Below are positions 35,250-44,774 of a stretch of 64,000 nucleotides of DNA, piece after piece (position 1 is the stretch's first letter; each line of letters begins with the position of its first letter). The notes beneath the pieces were generated by a model. That model was not told where the DNA came from and made no database searches. It was given only the letters and a program-made list of their open reading frames with translations. The stretch is from NCBI GenBank assembly GCA_023431185.1, contig JAEYXS010000026.1, positions 1-64,000 of the forward strand, read 5' to 3'. The translations under genes and the position numbers were made by a program. Source of the stretch: Verrucomicrobiota bacterium (GTDB taxonomy: Bacteria; Verrucomicrobiota; Verrucomicrobiia; Limisphaerales; JAEYXS01).

Positions 35250-36161
35250 ATGGCTGACGAACGCCCCAGAGCCTTCCTTGATCCCGCCGTGCTGGCGCGT
35301 CTGATGCGCCAGCAGATGGTGACGCGATTTCCCATGGAGGGCTCGGTGTCCGGCCATCACAAGAGCCCGCATCGCGGCTCCAGCGTGGAGTTCGCCGAGT
35401 ACCGGAACTACGTGCCCGGTGATGATCTGCGTCGCCTGGACTGGCGTGTGTTCGGCCGCACCGACCGCTTCTACATGAAGGAGTTCGAGGCGGACACGAA
35501 TCTCCGCTGCTACCTCGTGCTGGATACCAGCGCCTCGATGAGCTTCACCGGCAAGCACGGAAGCCGCCTCGATTACGCCCGGAAGATCGCAGCCAGCCTC
35601 GCCTATCTCACCATCCAGCAAGGTGACGCCGCCGGACTCGTGTGCGTGGGCGAGAAGAAAACCATCGAGATCCCCGCCAAGCGGAATCCCGCGCATCTGC
35701 AGTTGATTTTCGATACCTTGGAACAGGTCGAAGCCAAGGGAACGACCAATATCGTGCAGGCCCTGCATGATCTGGCGGAGAAGGCCCGCCGTCGCGCGCT
35801 CATCATCGTGCTGACGGATGGTTTCGAGGATGCAGAGGCACTGTTGAACTGCTTCCAGCATCTGCGCTTCCAGAAGCATGATCTCGTGCTTTTCCAGTTG
35901 CTGGACCGCATGGAGATGGATTTCCAGTTCGATCGCCCGGTGCGGTTCAATGATCTGGAAAGCTCGTTCAACCTGGTGACCGAGCCCAACACCATCCGCG
36001 ATGAATACCTCGCGCAACTGCACCGGCATCTGAAGCGGCTGAGAGAAGGCTGCAACCAGTTCAACGCCGATTACCGGCAGGTGATCCTGGATCAGGATTA
36101 CGAAAAACTGCTGGCCGATTTCCTCAGTGAACGCGCCAACGCTGCGGCTGCCAGAGGATAA
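35250..36161 (+). CDS. DUF58 VWA-type protein
   Basis: A 303-residue DUF58 protein, the usual partner of MoxR. The conserved N-terminal motif SVEFAEYRNYVPGDDLRRLD is present, followed by W and R in DWRVFGRTDRFYMKEFE. The VWA-like metal-binding site LVLDTSASM is complete. It lies 17 bp after MoxR, so the two are cotranscribed. The role is not known in detail; MoxR/DUF58 pairs act on envelope or periplasmic protein assembly in other bacteria. No signal peptide is visible, so it is cytoplasmic. Confidence 0.9.
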   Translation: MADERPRAFLDPAVLARLMRQQMVTRFPMEGSVSGHHKSPHRGSSVEFAEYRNYVPGDDLRRLDWRVFGRTDRFYMKEFEADTNLRCYLVLDTSASMSFTGKHGSRLDYARKIAASLAYLTIQQGDAAGLVCVGEKKTIEIPAKRNPAHLQLIFDTLEQVEAKGTTNIVQALHDLAEKARRRALIIVLTDGFEDAEALLNCFQHLRFQKHDLVLFQLLDRMEMDFQFDRPVRFNDLESSFNLVTEPNTIRDEYLAQLHRHLKRLREGCNQFNADYRQVILDQDYEKLLADFLSERANAAAARG

Positions 36162-36488
36162 GATGATGGCCACAAAAAAGCACAAATGGCGCAAAAACGC
36201 GTGCAGTGAGAAGACCGCTGACAAGTCTGTGAACGTAGCTATTTTTGATTGCTCCCTTCCCCCTCACCCCGGCCCTCTCCCTTGGGGAGAGGGAAAAGCG
36301 GGCGGACATTCTTCTGACGCGGCTACGATACCGGGCAATGCGGCCAACTTATCCTCCCTCTCTCCAAGGGAGAGGGCCGGGGTGAGGGGAAACCGGAAGT
36401 ATGAAATAGAGCGGGCTCTCGAATCTGGAACAAGCTTTGGACGTTGGATGTTCAATGTTGGATGTTCGATGTTTCCCAATTCTTCGGC
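36162..36488. other. 327-bp spacer inside the MoxR cluster filled with repeats
   Basis: An inverted pair of about 36 bp (36259-36294 and 36355-36390) is built from the widespread CCCTCACCCCGGCCCTCTCC repeat. Each copy contains a hairpin, with TTG (36282-36284) or AAG as the loop. Near the right end, two direct repeats of the word TTGGATGTTC lie at 36437-36474. No gene is seen; open frames here are made of repeat sequence. Within an otherwise compact gene cluster this spacer stands out. Confidence 0.8.
36259..36390. repeat. Inverted pair of REP-like repeats
   Basis: Copy 1 (36259-36294) and copy 2 (36355-36390) are reverse complements over about 36 bp with one base change and one single-base gap. 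Both carry the CCTCACCCCGGCCCTCTCCC word followed by a self-complementary GGGAGAGGG. A third, more diverged copy lies at 44811-44856. Confidence 0.8.
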
Positions 36489-38504
36489 ATGACCTTTCTC
36501 CAACCAGAGATCTTGTGGGCGTTGCCGCTGGTGCTGCTGCCGGTCATCATCCATTTGATCAACCGGCTCCGGCACCGGCCTCAGCCGTGGGCCGCGATGC
36601 GTTTTCTCGTGGCCGCTACGCAAAGCTCCACCAGCCAGGCCAAGCTGCGTCAGTGGCTCATCTTGCTCTTTCGCACGCTCGCGGTCCTCATGCTCATCCT
36701 ATTCCTCGGTCGTCCGCTCGCGGGCGGCTGGCTCGGTTGGTCGGTGAACTCCACGCCGGATGCCATTGTCATTTTGCTGGATCGCTCGGTGAGCATGGAG
36801 AACAAGCTCGCGGGCAGCACGACGACGCGGCGCGAACAAGCCTTGAGTTCTTTGACGAAGGCCGCTGAACCATTCGCCGGACGCAGCCAGCTTGTCGTGA
36901 TCGATAGTGCATTGCGTCGTCCGCAGCCGCTCGCACGCCCTTCCGATTTGCGTGAACTGCCCGCGACGACCGCCACGGATACCAGCAGTGATTTTCCCGC
37001 TCTGTTCCAGGCTGCTTTGACATGGCTGGAAGAAAACCAGACCGGCACGGCGGAATTATGGGTCGCTTCCGATCTGCAAAAGACGAACTGGAAACCGGAC
37101 GATGAACGCTGGCAGGCCTTGCAGGCGCAACTCGCTTCCTTGCAACAGCGCGTGCGGCTCCGGGTGTTGACGATCAGCGGTGACAGCGAGGCGGATACCG
37201 CCGTGACGCTGCAAGACGTCCTGCGCACCGATCGTGATGAAAAGGCGGAGCTGCTCCTCACAGTGGACATCCAACGTTCGGGCAATCAATCCGCCAGTCT
37301 GCCCATCACGGTGAACCTGAACGGCACGCCCGCGCAATACGAGGTGGGGGTGGAAGGTGGCAACTTGCGCTGGCGGCAGCGCCTGAACCTCGGCACGCAA
37401 CGCGGCAGCGGCTGGGGTTACGTCGAGGTGCCGGCGGACGCGAATCTCCGCAACAACCGCGCGTGGTTCGTCTATGGTCCGCCCGCCAAGCTCCGTACCA
37501 CCATCGTGACGGAAGACGCGCGCTTGGGCCGTTGGCTTACGGCCGCCGCATCCGCTGCGCCACCGGGCACGCAACGCGAAGCGCGCGTTCTTTCGCCTGC
37601 GGATGCCGCTGGGCAAACTTTCGATGGCGATGTGCTCATCTTGTGGCAGGCCGCATTGCCGTCCAGCGATGTCGCGACCAAGCTGGACGCCTTTGTGCAA
37701 AGCGGTGGCGCATTGGTCTTTTTGCCGACGGGCAAAGCGGATGTGGGACAATTTGCCGGGCAAGGCTGGGGTGCCTTGGAGAAAGCGGCGGAGAACCAGA
37801 CCTATCGCGTGGAACGCTGGGAAGAGAAAGAAGGGCCGCTGGCGAAGACCGAGGAAGGGTTCAGCCTGCCCATCAATCAGGCGACGATCACCCAGCGCCA
37901 GCGCATCAATGGCAACGCACCGGTGCTGGCCTCTTTCGCAGACAGCGAAGCTTTTCTCACGCGTCAGACGCTGGGGCGTGGCCAGGTGTATTTCCTCGCG
38001 TCTTTGCCCTTGCGCGAATGGTCCACCTTGAGCAATGGCCCAGTGCTGGTGCCCGTCACGCAACGCCTCTTGCAGGCCGGCAGCCGTCGCCTCACGCAAG
38101 CCAGTCTGATGCAGTGCGGCGATCTCACGGCGGTGGATCAAAGTTTGCCTTGGCAGTCGGTGGAAGGCGGCGGGACGAGTCCGCAACTGAACGCGGGTGT
38201 CTATCGTGCCGGCGACCGGCTGGCGGCATTGAACCGTGCCAGCGGTGAAGATGTGGTGGAAACCGCGACGCGCGAAGAAGTGAGCGGTGCGTTAGCTGGG
38301 ATCGGGCTTCAATGGTTTGAAGAGACCGGCCAAGGTGGTGACCGCTTACAGGGTGAAGTCTGGCGCCTCTTCGTGATGGCGATGCTGTTGTTCCTGTTGG
38401 TGGAGAGTTTCCTCGTTCTGCCCGCGAAGGTATCTCAGCAAGATGCGGTGACCGGAAAACCTGTCACGCGTCGGCAGGAAGAGACGGCGGAGGTGACACG
38501 ATGA
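36489..38504 (+). CDS. BatA-like membrane protein with VWA domain
   Basis: A 671-residue membrane protein. The N-terminus matches the BatA (aerotolerance regulator) domain: FLQPEILWALPLVLLPVIIH with a first helix, then HRPQPWAAMRFL, and a second helix around LILLFRTLAVLMLILFLGRP. A VWA site follows (VILLDRSVSMENK). The middle is beta-rich, and a Rossmann-like domain (DVLILWQAALPSSD) precedes the last helix (LFVMAMLLFLLVESFLVL). I chose the ATG at 36489 directly before the BatA motif. The stop overlaps the next gene by 4 bp (ATGA), indicating coupling. Confidence 0.85.
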   Translation: MTFLQPEILWALPLVLLPVIIHLINRLRHRPQPWAAMRFLVAATQSSTSQAKLRQWLILLFRTLAVLMLILFLGRPLAGGWLGWSVNSTPDAIVILLDRSVSMENKLAGSTTTRREQALSSLTKAAEPFAGRSQLVVIDSALRRPQPLARPSDLRELPATTATDTSSDFPALFQAALTWLEENQTGTAELWVASDLQKTNWKPDDERWQALQAQLASLQQRVRLRVLTISGDSEADTAVTLQDVLRTDRDEKAELLLTVDIQRSGNQSASLPITVNLNGTPAQYEVGVEGGNLRWRQRLNLGTQRGSGWGYVEVPADANLRNNRAWFVYGPPAKLRTTIVTEDARLGRWLTAAASAAPPGTQREARVLSPADAAGQTFDGDVLILWQAALPSSDVATKLDAFVQSGGALVFLPTGKADVGQFAGQGWGALEKAAENQTYRVERWEEKEGPLAKTEEGFSLPINQATITQRQRINGNAPVLASFADSEAFLTRQTLGRGQVYFLASLPLREWSTLSNGPVLVPVTQRLLQAGSRRLTQASLMQCGDLTAVDQSLPWQSVEGGGTSPQLNAGVYRAGDRLAALNRASGEDVVETATREEVSGALAGIGLQWFEETGQGGDRLQGEVWRLFVMAMLLFLLVESFLVLPAKVSQQDAVTGKPVTRRQEETAEVTR

Positions 38505-40687
38505 CTGACTGGTCCTTCACAGTTTCTGGTCCGTGGATGCTGCTGGGATTGGCGGCTTGGGGAACAGCCGTCGCGTTCTGCGTGGTGCATTGGCGGCGGC
38601 GCGCCAATCATCGGGCCACACGCTGGTTGGAGGGTTTGCGGCTCGGCATCATCACGCTCCTGCTCATCACGTTGATGCGACCAGAGCGCGTGCAACGGAT
38701 TGAGCGCACGGAGACGCCAGAGATCGTCGTGCTGGCGGATGCCTCGGCGAGCATGGAGACGCGAGATCTGCAGCAGGGCACGAATGTCCTCACACGGCGT
38801 GACTGGCTGGAGGCGCAGCAGAAGCGCGAGTTCTGGCGTCCGCTGGAGAAAGATGCCCGGGTCTCTTTTGAAGCGTTCGCCACACCTCCGGCGGATGCGA
38901 CGACCGCCGATCCCGGCACCGACCTGAACGCCGCGCTCGATGGCACGCTCGCCCAGCGCAAAAATCTCAAGACCGTCATTCTGCTGACGGATGGCGATTG
39001 GAACGCGGGCAAATCTCCGCTCACAGCCGCCGCACGTTATCGGGAGCAAGGTGTGCCGGTCTTTTCGGTCACGGTGGGTCGTGACACGCCGCTACCAGAC
39101 TTGGTGCTCGAACAGGTGAAGCCGCCGGCCTATGGCCTGGTGGGTGAGCAGATCTCCATCCCTTTCCGCATCAAGAGCCATCTGCCGCGTGAGGTGAAGA
39201 CCACACTGGTCTTGCGCGAGGAGAATGGCGACGAGATCAAGCGGCCGTTGGTCATCCCGGCCTTGGGCGAATTGCAGGACAGCATCATCTGGTCACCGCG
39301 TGTGGTGGGCGATTTCACGTTGAAACTGCAAGTGCCGGTGGAGGCGGATGAAGCGTTGCCGAAGAATAACGAGCAGAGCATCCGCATCGCCGTGCGGTCA
39401 GAATCGTTGAAGGTGCTGGTGGTGGACTCGCAACCGCGCTGGGAATATCGCTACCTGCGCAATGCGCTCGCGCGCGATCCGGGTGTGGAATTGAGCTGCG
39501 TGCTCTTCCATCCCGGCATCGGCATGGGCGGCGGGAATGATTATCTACCCGCATTCCCCGGCACAAAGGAGCAGCTCGCGAAGTATGACGTCGTGTTCGT
39601 CGGTGATGTGGGCGTGGGTGAGGGAGAATTGAAGGAATCAGACGCGGAACTACTGCGCGGTTTGGTGGAGCAGCAGTCGAGCGGATTGGTCTTTCTACCG
39701 GGTCGGCGTGGCCGGCAGTTGTCTTTCCTAAAATCGCCGTTGGAAGACCTGATGCCGGTCGTGTGGGATATCTCCAAGCCGAACGGCATCGCGCTGCAAA
39801 ATGAAGCGAGCTTCCAATTATCGAACGACGGCACGGATCATTTCCTGATGCGGTTCGAATCGGATGATGCGCGCAATGCGTTCGTCTGGAAAAACCTGCC
39901 GGGATTCTTTTGGAGCGCGGCCATCGAGAAGGCTCGTCCGGGTGCCGAGGTGCTGGCGGTGCATTCTTCACTGCGGAACAAATGGGGACGCGTACCCATC
40001 GTGGTGACGCGGCCCTACGGCAGCGGCAAAGTTCTTTTCATGGGCACGGACAGCGCGTGGCGCTGGCGGCGCGGCGTGGAGGATCGTTACCATTACCGCT
40101 TCTGGAGTGGCGTTGTGCGGTGGATGGCGCATCAACGGCATCTCTCCGAACGCGAAGGCGTGCGGCTCACCTATAGTCCAGAATCGCCGAGTGTGGGCGA
40201 GACGGTTTTCTTCCAGGCGAGTGTGTTGAACCGCGAAGGGTTTCCGGCGGAGAAGGGTTCTGTGGTCGCGACCATCACGACACCTTCGGGACGGAGTGAG
40301 CGGTTGTCGTTCGCGGCGGTGGATGGCGGTTGGGGCGTCTTCAAGGGCAGCTACCGTCCGACCGAAGGGGGGAATTATAAGCTGCAGCTCAGTTCCCCGG
40401 AGCATGGGCGGGAGCTGACGACGACAATCGCCGTCAAACGACCGGAGCGCGAGAAGCTTGGCCAGCCAGCGAACGCCCGCGTCTTGCGCGAGCTGGCGGC
40501 GTTGACCCAGGGCATCAATGTGTCAGTGAATGAGTTGGACACGTTAGTGCAGCAGATTTCGCTACTGCCAGAGCCGAAGCCGTTGGAGAAACGGACGCGG
40601 TTGTGGGCGGAACCGGCCTGGGGCGGATTCATCTTGCTCCTGCTGGGTATTTATTGGACGGCCCGCAAACTCGCGGGCATGGTATAG
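38501..40687 (+). CDS. VWA-domain membrane protein
   Basis: A 728-residue protein that starts in the stop codon of the BatA-like gene. Two N-terminal membrane helices (WMLLGLAAWGTAVAFCVVHW and LGIITLLLITLMRP) precede a VWA domain with the MIDAS site VVLADASASM and the strand TVILLTDGDW. Then come a beta-sandwich region, a glutamine-amidotransferase-like fold (LKVLVVDSQPRWEYRYLRNA) and a final helix (WGGFILLLLGIYW). The order resembles large BatA/CARDB-type proteins of PVC bacteria. It probably stays in the inner membrane with its bulk outside. Confidence 0.82.
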   Translation: MTDWSFTVSGPWMLLGLAAWGTAVAFCVVHWRRRANHRATRWLEGLRLGIITLLLITLMRPERVQRIERTETPEIVVLADASASMETRDLQQGTNVLTRRDWLEAQQKREFWRPLEKDARVSFEAFATPPADATTADPGTDLNAALDGTLAQRKNLKTVILLTDGDWNAGKSPLTAAARYREQGVPVFSVTVGRDTPLPDLVLEQVKPPAYGLVGEQISIPFRIKSHLPREVKTTLVLREENGDEIKRPLVIPALGELQDSIIWSPRVVGDFTLKLQVPVEADEALPKNNEQSIRIAVRSESLKVLVVDSQPRWEYRYLRNALARDPGVELSCVLFHPGIGMGGGNDYLPAFPGTKEQLAKYDVVFVGDVGVGEGELKESDAELLRGLVEQQSSGLVFLPGRRGRQLSFLKSPLEDLMPVVWDISKPNGIALQNEASFQLSNDGTDHFLMRFESDDARNAFVWKNLPGFFWSAAIEKARPGAEVLAVHSSLRNKWGRVPIVVTRPYGSGKVLFMGTDSAWRWRRGVEDRYHYRFWSGVVRWMAHQRHLSEREGVRLTYSPESPSVGETVFFQASVLNREGFPAEKGSVVATITTPSGRSERLSFAAVDGGWGVFKGSYRPTEGGNYKLQLSSPEHGRELTTTIAVKRPEREKLGQPANARVLRELAALTQGINVSVNELDTLVQQISLLPEPKPLEKRTRLWAEPAWGGFILLLLGIYWTARKLAGMV

Positions 40688-40699
40688 GTAGTTGTAGAA

Positions 40700-43600
40700 A
40701 TGGAATCGCAACCGACAAATTTGCCTGATTCCCTGCGTGCGCAGTTTGCGGCGCTGGAGCGGGCGCTTTGGCGCAAGGAAACGACTGTCGCGGCCTCGGC
40801 GGCGGTGGTGGCGTTGTTGGTTTCATTGCTGGCGCTGTTCATCTCGGATCGCCTCTGGGATACGCCACGGGCCTTGCGGATGGTGCTGACCTTGGGTGGT
40901 TTGGGGCTTGGCGGCTGGCTGGTGCAGCGGTGGTGGTCGCTGTGGTATTGGCGGCGGCGGGATCTGCGGGCGTTCTCCAAGATCGTGCAGAAGCATCATC
41001 GCCGCCTGGGCGACCGGCTGCTGGGCATCGTGGAACTGGCGGAACAGAAAGAACTCCCCGAAGGCATGTCACCGGCGCTCTGTCGCGCGGCCATCCGGCA
41101 AGTGACGGAGGATGCGGCGAAGATGGATTTCAGCGAGGCGGTGGATTTCAAGCCCGCGCGCACTTTGCTCATCGGTGGCGGCATCACAGTTGCCGTGCTC
41201 GTGCTGCTTACTTTAGTGGCTCCGACAGCCGTGGGGAATGCCGTGAAGCGCTGGTTGATGCCGGCCTCGGAAGCGCCGCGTTACACGTTCGTGAAATGGG
41301 AGGAAGTACCGGCGGAGATCATCGTGCCGCATGGCGAGGCGTTTCATTTCGAAGCGAAGGTGGCTTACCAATCCTTCTGGAAACCACAGTCAGCCACAGC
41401 GAGCATCGGCTTGCATGAGGCGAAGGGCATGGTGGATGCCGGTACAGTGAATTTCGATCTGCCACCGCAGACCGTGGCCACGGAACTGAAACTGAGAGTG
41501 GGCGATGCGACGAGCATCTTGCGCGTGCGACCGGAACACCGGCCGGCCTTGCGCCAACTCACGGCACGCATCGAATTGCCCGGTTACCTGCAACAGCCGC
41601 CGCTCGAAGAATCCGCCATGAGCGGCAAGCTGCGGGTGCTGTCGGATACAAAAGTGGTGCTGGCGGGCAATGCGAGCCGGGTGCTGAAACAGGCTTGGGT
41701 GCAATTGGACCGGCAGAAGCCGATGGCGCTTGAGGTGAAGGGCGGTCAGTTCCAGAGCGCGCCCATCAACTTGGCGGCTGCCCAGCGGGCGACCTTTGGC
41801 TGGACGGATGAACTGGGTCTGACGAATCGCGCGCCGTGGTTGCTGGGTGTGGAAGCCACGGTGGACTCTGCGCCGATGGTGGAGTTGAGCGATCTGGCGA
41901 TGGATGTGGCCATCCTGGAGGATGAGGTGCTGCGTATCAATACGATGGCCCGTGATGATTTTGGGGTAAGGGAATTGTCGTTGGCTTGGGAACAAGTCGC
42001 CGGGCCGAGCATCACCAACTCACCGGGCACACAAGTATTGCGCCGCCAGACGACCAATTCGGCCACGCGCCAGTTCAGTGAGATGTTCGTGTTCAGCCCG
42101 TCGGTGCTGAACATCCCGGCGGATACAACGGTGGAGGTGAAAGCGTTGGCGACGGATTATCTGCCGAACCGAGTGCCATCGGAGACGGCGCGGTTCCGTG
42201 TGCATGTCATCGGCCATGTGAAGCATGCGGAGATGGTGCGGCAACAGTTCGAGCAGATGTTCGCGAAGTTGGAGGAAGTGACGCGCAAAGAAGAGGCGTT
42301 GGCGAATGCGACGCGCGAGCTGAAGCAACAATCGGAAGAGAAATTGAACACGGAAGCGGCGGCGGCGCGAGCAGAAGAGCTGGCGAAGCAGCAGGAGCAG
42401 GTGGCGCGGCAGTTGCAGGATGTCGCCCGCACAGGCACAGAGACGTTGCGCGAGGCGTTGCGCAACCCGACGTTCAACGAAGAGACTTTGCGTGAATGGG
42501 CGAAGACGTTGCAATCCATGCAGCAGCTTTCCAAGAAAGAGATGAAGGAGGCAGCGGAGGCTTTGCAGCAGGCGCAGCAACAGGCGGCGCAACGTCAGGA
42601 GCAATTGGCCAAGGCGCAGACTTCGGAAGAGGAAGCCGCCCGTGCGTTGGAGAAGCTGCAACAGAATGTGAACCAGGGGCTGGACCGCTTGCAGGCGCAG
42701 ACGCTGGCACAGCGGCTCCGGCAGATCTCCAAGGACGAACAGAAGATCGCCGAGTATCTGCAGACCATCGTGCCGGAAACCGTGGGCCTGCTGCCGGCGG
42801 AACTGCCGAGCCGCTACCTGAACACGATCAACGACCTGGCGGGTTCGCAGGCCAAGGCACGCAAGGATGCGCAGACCGTGCAGGATGAGATGGGCCGTTT
42901 CTTCGAGCGCACGCAAAAAGAGATCTATGGCGAGGTGAGCAAGGAGATGAAAGACGCCGAGACCGTGCCCAAGCTCGACAAATTGCGTCACACGATGCTG
43001 GCTAATGTCTCGCTGCAGTCTTTGCAGCAGCTCGGTGACTGGACGAAGCAGTTCAATGACTGGGCCGACAAGCTGGAACCGAAATCGGATTCCAAATCCG
43101 GTGAAGGCGGCGAAGGTAACAGCGGACAGACTCCGGAAGACAATTACCTCAAACTGTTGATGACCTTCCTGCGGATGCGCGAGGCACAGTATGGGCTCAT
43201 CGACCGTACGAAACTGCTGGAGCAACGCAAGGCGGTGGACCCGCAGTATCCACAGAACGCGAAGACGCTGGCGGAGTCGCAGTTCCTGTCGCGGCGGCAG
43301 ATCATCGACATCCAGTTCGAGAATGACACGCCGGAACTCGACAAGCCGCTGGAGGAGACTTTTCAGTCGATGCGCAACACGGAATCCGTGCTGGCCACGC
43401 CGCAGACCGGGCAACCGGCCCAGGATGCGGAGATGAAGGTGGTGGCGGACCTGTCCGACATGATCAATATCATCAATGAGCAGGGCAAGAAGAACAACCA
43501 GAGCAGCAGCAGTCCTTCGCCGAGCGAGATGGAGATGGCGTTCCTGATGCAGATGGCGGCGCAACCGCAATCCCCGATGGCCGGGATGCAGCAGGGCAAC

Positions 43601-43789
43601 AACCCGGGCATGAACCAGAACGGGGGCGATACGAACCGGCGCAACGAGGCCGCCACCGGCGATGGCCGGGGCAACCGGGACAATGCCCGCACCACCGGCC
43701 GCACGACGGGCACGACTCAACCGGTGCCGGTGGAGTTCCGCGATGCGCTGGAGAGTTATTTCAAAGCGATCGAAAAACTGGATGAATAA
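40700..43789 (+). CDS. Large membrane protein with coiled coil, DUF4175-like
   Basis: A 1029-residue protein. Two membrane helices lie near residues 30-75 (VAASAAVVALLVSLLALFI and MVLTLGGLGLGGWLVQ) and another around 155-175 (LLIGGGITVAVLVLLTLVAP). A beta-rich domain spans about 190-500. A long coiled coil of about 170 residues follows, rich in Gln, Glu and Ala (about 515-680), ending in a Gln/Met/Asn-rich tail. The layout resembles DUF4175-like proteins found with MoxR/BatA clusters. It follows the VWA gene by 12 bp and overlaps the next gene's ATG by 8 bp. Confidence 0.78.
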   Translation: MESQPTNLPDSLRAQFAALERALWRKETTVAASAAVVALLVSLLALFISDRLWDTPRALRMVLTLGGLGLGGWLVQRWWSLWYWRRRDLRAFSKIVQKHHRRLGDRLLGIVELAEQKELPEGMSPALCRAAIRQVTEDAAKMDFSEAVDFKPARTLLIGGGITVAVLVLLTLVAPTAVGNAVKRWLMPASEAPRYTFVKWEEVPAEIIVPHGEAFHFEAKVAYQSFWKPQSATASIGLHEAKGMVDAGTVNFDLPPQTVATELKLRVGDATSILRVRPEHRPALRQLTARIELPGYLQQPPLEESAMSGKLRVLSDTKVVLAGNASRVLKQAWVQLDRQKPMALEVKGGQFQSAPINLAAAQRATFGWTDELGLTNRAPWLLGVEATVDSAPMVELSDLAMDVAILEDEVLRINTMARDDFGVRELSLAWEQVAGPSITNSPGTQVLRRQTTNSATRQFSEMFVFSPSVLNIPADTTVEVKALATDYLPNRVPSETARFRVHVIGHVKHAEMVRQQFEQMFAKLEEVTRKEEALANATRELKQQSEEKLNTEAAAARAEELAKQQEQVARQLQDVARTGTETLREALRNPTFNEETLREWAKTLQSMQQLSKKEMKEAAEALQQAQQQAAQRQEQLAKAQTSEEEAARALEKLQQNVNQGLDRLQAQTLAQRLRQISKDEQKIAEYLQTIVPETVGLLPAELPSRYLNTINDLAGSQAKARKDAQTVQDEMGRFFERTQKEIYGEVSKEMKDAETVPKLDKLRHTMLANVSLQSLQQLGDWTKQFNDWADKLEPKSDSKSGEGGEGNSGQTPEDNYLKLLMTFLRMREAQYGLIDRTKLLEQRKAVDPQYPQNAKTLAESQFLSRRQIIDIQFENDTPELDKPLEETFQSMRNTESVLATPQTGQPAQDAEMKVVADLSDMINIINEQGKKNNQSSSSPSPSEMEMAFLMQMAAQPQSPMAGMQQGNNPGMNQNGGDTNRRNEAATGDGRGNRDNARTTGRTTGTTQPVPVEFRDALESYFKAIEKLDE

Positions 43790-44774
43790 AACGATCTCAA
43801 CGTGGCTTTTGCTGCTGATGTTGCTGGCTGCTCCAGCGGTGCAGGCGCAGCAACTGTTCATCGAACGCAATGACATCACGGCCTCGGAGGTGGATGCGAC
43901 GTATGTGAAAGGTCTCCAATATCTGCTCAAGACGCAGGGCGCTGACGGGCGTTGGGCGGATCAGCCGTATGGCGCGGAACCGGGTGTCTGTGGACTGGCG
44001 GTGGTGGCGATGCTGGCGCATGGCGATGATCCGAACGTGGGTCCTTACAGCGTGGCCATCCGCAAAGGGTTGGATTTTATCCTGAGCCAGCAGAACAAGG
44101 AGACGGGATACATCGGACGCTCGATGTACAATCATGGCTTCGCCACGCTGGCGATCGCGGAGGCTTATGGTGCGGTGGAGGATGACCGCTTGGGACCGGC
44201 GATGGAGAAGGCGATCAACCTCATCATCACTTCCCAGAAGGCGAACAGTTTCAGTGCGTGGCGTTATTCACCTGAGAGTCTGGATGCGGATACCACGGTG
44301 AGCGGGGCGCAAGTGGTGGCGCTCTTCGCGGCGCGCAATGCCGGGATGTCCGTGCCGGAAGACGCGATCCAGAAGGCGCTGGATTACTTCAAGAAGTGCC
44401 AGACCCCAGAAGGCGGTTTCGGCTACACCTCGGCGGTGGGTCCGAACGGCGCGCGCACGGCGATCGGTTGCCTGGTGTTCTCGCTGGCGAAATCGAAGAA
44501 CTCGCCGACGTACCAGCAGGCGTATGCGTTCCTGAAGAACGCACCGGGCGAGGCGCACTATCACCATTACTATCTTTATTACGTCTCACAGGCGTTCTTT
44601 CATGCGTCACCGGCGGAGTGGGACACGTGGAATCGCAAGAACATCAAGACACTGGGCGCGACGCAAAATGAGGACGGGAGCTGGAGCGGGCAGTTCGGGG
44701 CCACGTTCACGACCTCGGCATCCTTGTTGTCGTTGGCGTTGAATTATCGTTATCTGCCGATCTATGAGCGGTGA
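43782..44774 (+). CDS. Secreted protein with prenyltransferase/squalene-oxidase repeats
   Basis: A 330-residue exported protein with a signal peptide (ISTWLLLLMLLAAPAVQA, residues 5-22) and an alpha/alpha barrel of the type seen in terpene cyclases and prenyltransferases. Repeat phrases are QGADGRWADQPYG, QKALDYFKKCQTPEGGFGY and TQNEDGSWSG. The class-II-cyclase acid motif position reads DADTT (44283-44297), lacking the third Asp of DXDD. It is more likely a protein- or glycan-binding barrel than a cyclase. The ATG at 43782 overlaps the previous stop; its stop overlaps the next gene. Confidence 0.85.
   Translation: MNKTISTWLLLLMLLAAPAVQAQQLFIERNDITASEVDATYVKGLQYLLKTQGADGRWADQPYGAEPGVCGLAVVAMLAHGDDPNVGPYSVAIRKGLDFILSQQNKETGYIGRSMYNHGFATLAIAEAYGAVEDDRLGPAMEKAINLIITSQKANSFSAWRYSPESLDADTTVSGAQVVALFAARNAGMSVPEDAIQKALDYFKKCQTPEGGFGYTSAVGPNGARTAIGCLVFSLAKSKNSPTYQQAYAFLKNAPGEAHYHHYYLYYVSQAFFHASPAEWDTWNRKNIKTLGATQNEDGSWSGQFGATFTTSASLLSLALNYRYLPIYER

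Noticed and set aside
36127..36492. A 121-residue open frame between DUF58 and the BatA-like gene
   Set aside because: Its sequence is read from the inverted REP-like pair and TTGGATGTTC repeats.
42020..43930. A 636-residue open frame on the reverse strand
   Set aside because: It is antisense to the coiled-coil membrane gene. Its Leu/Arg/His-rich composition is what the complement of a GC-rich coding sequence gives.
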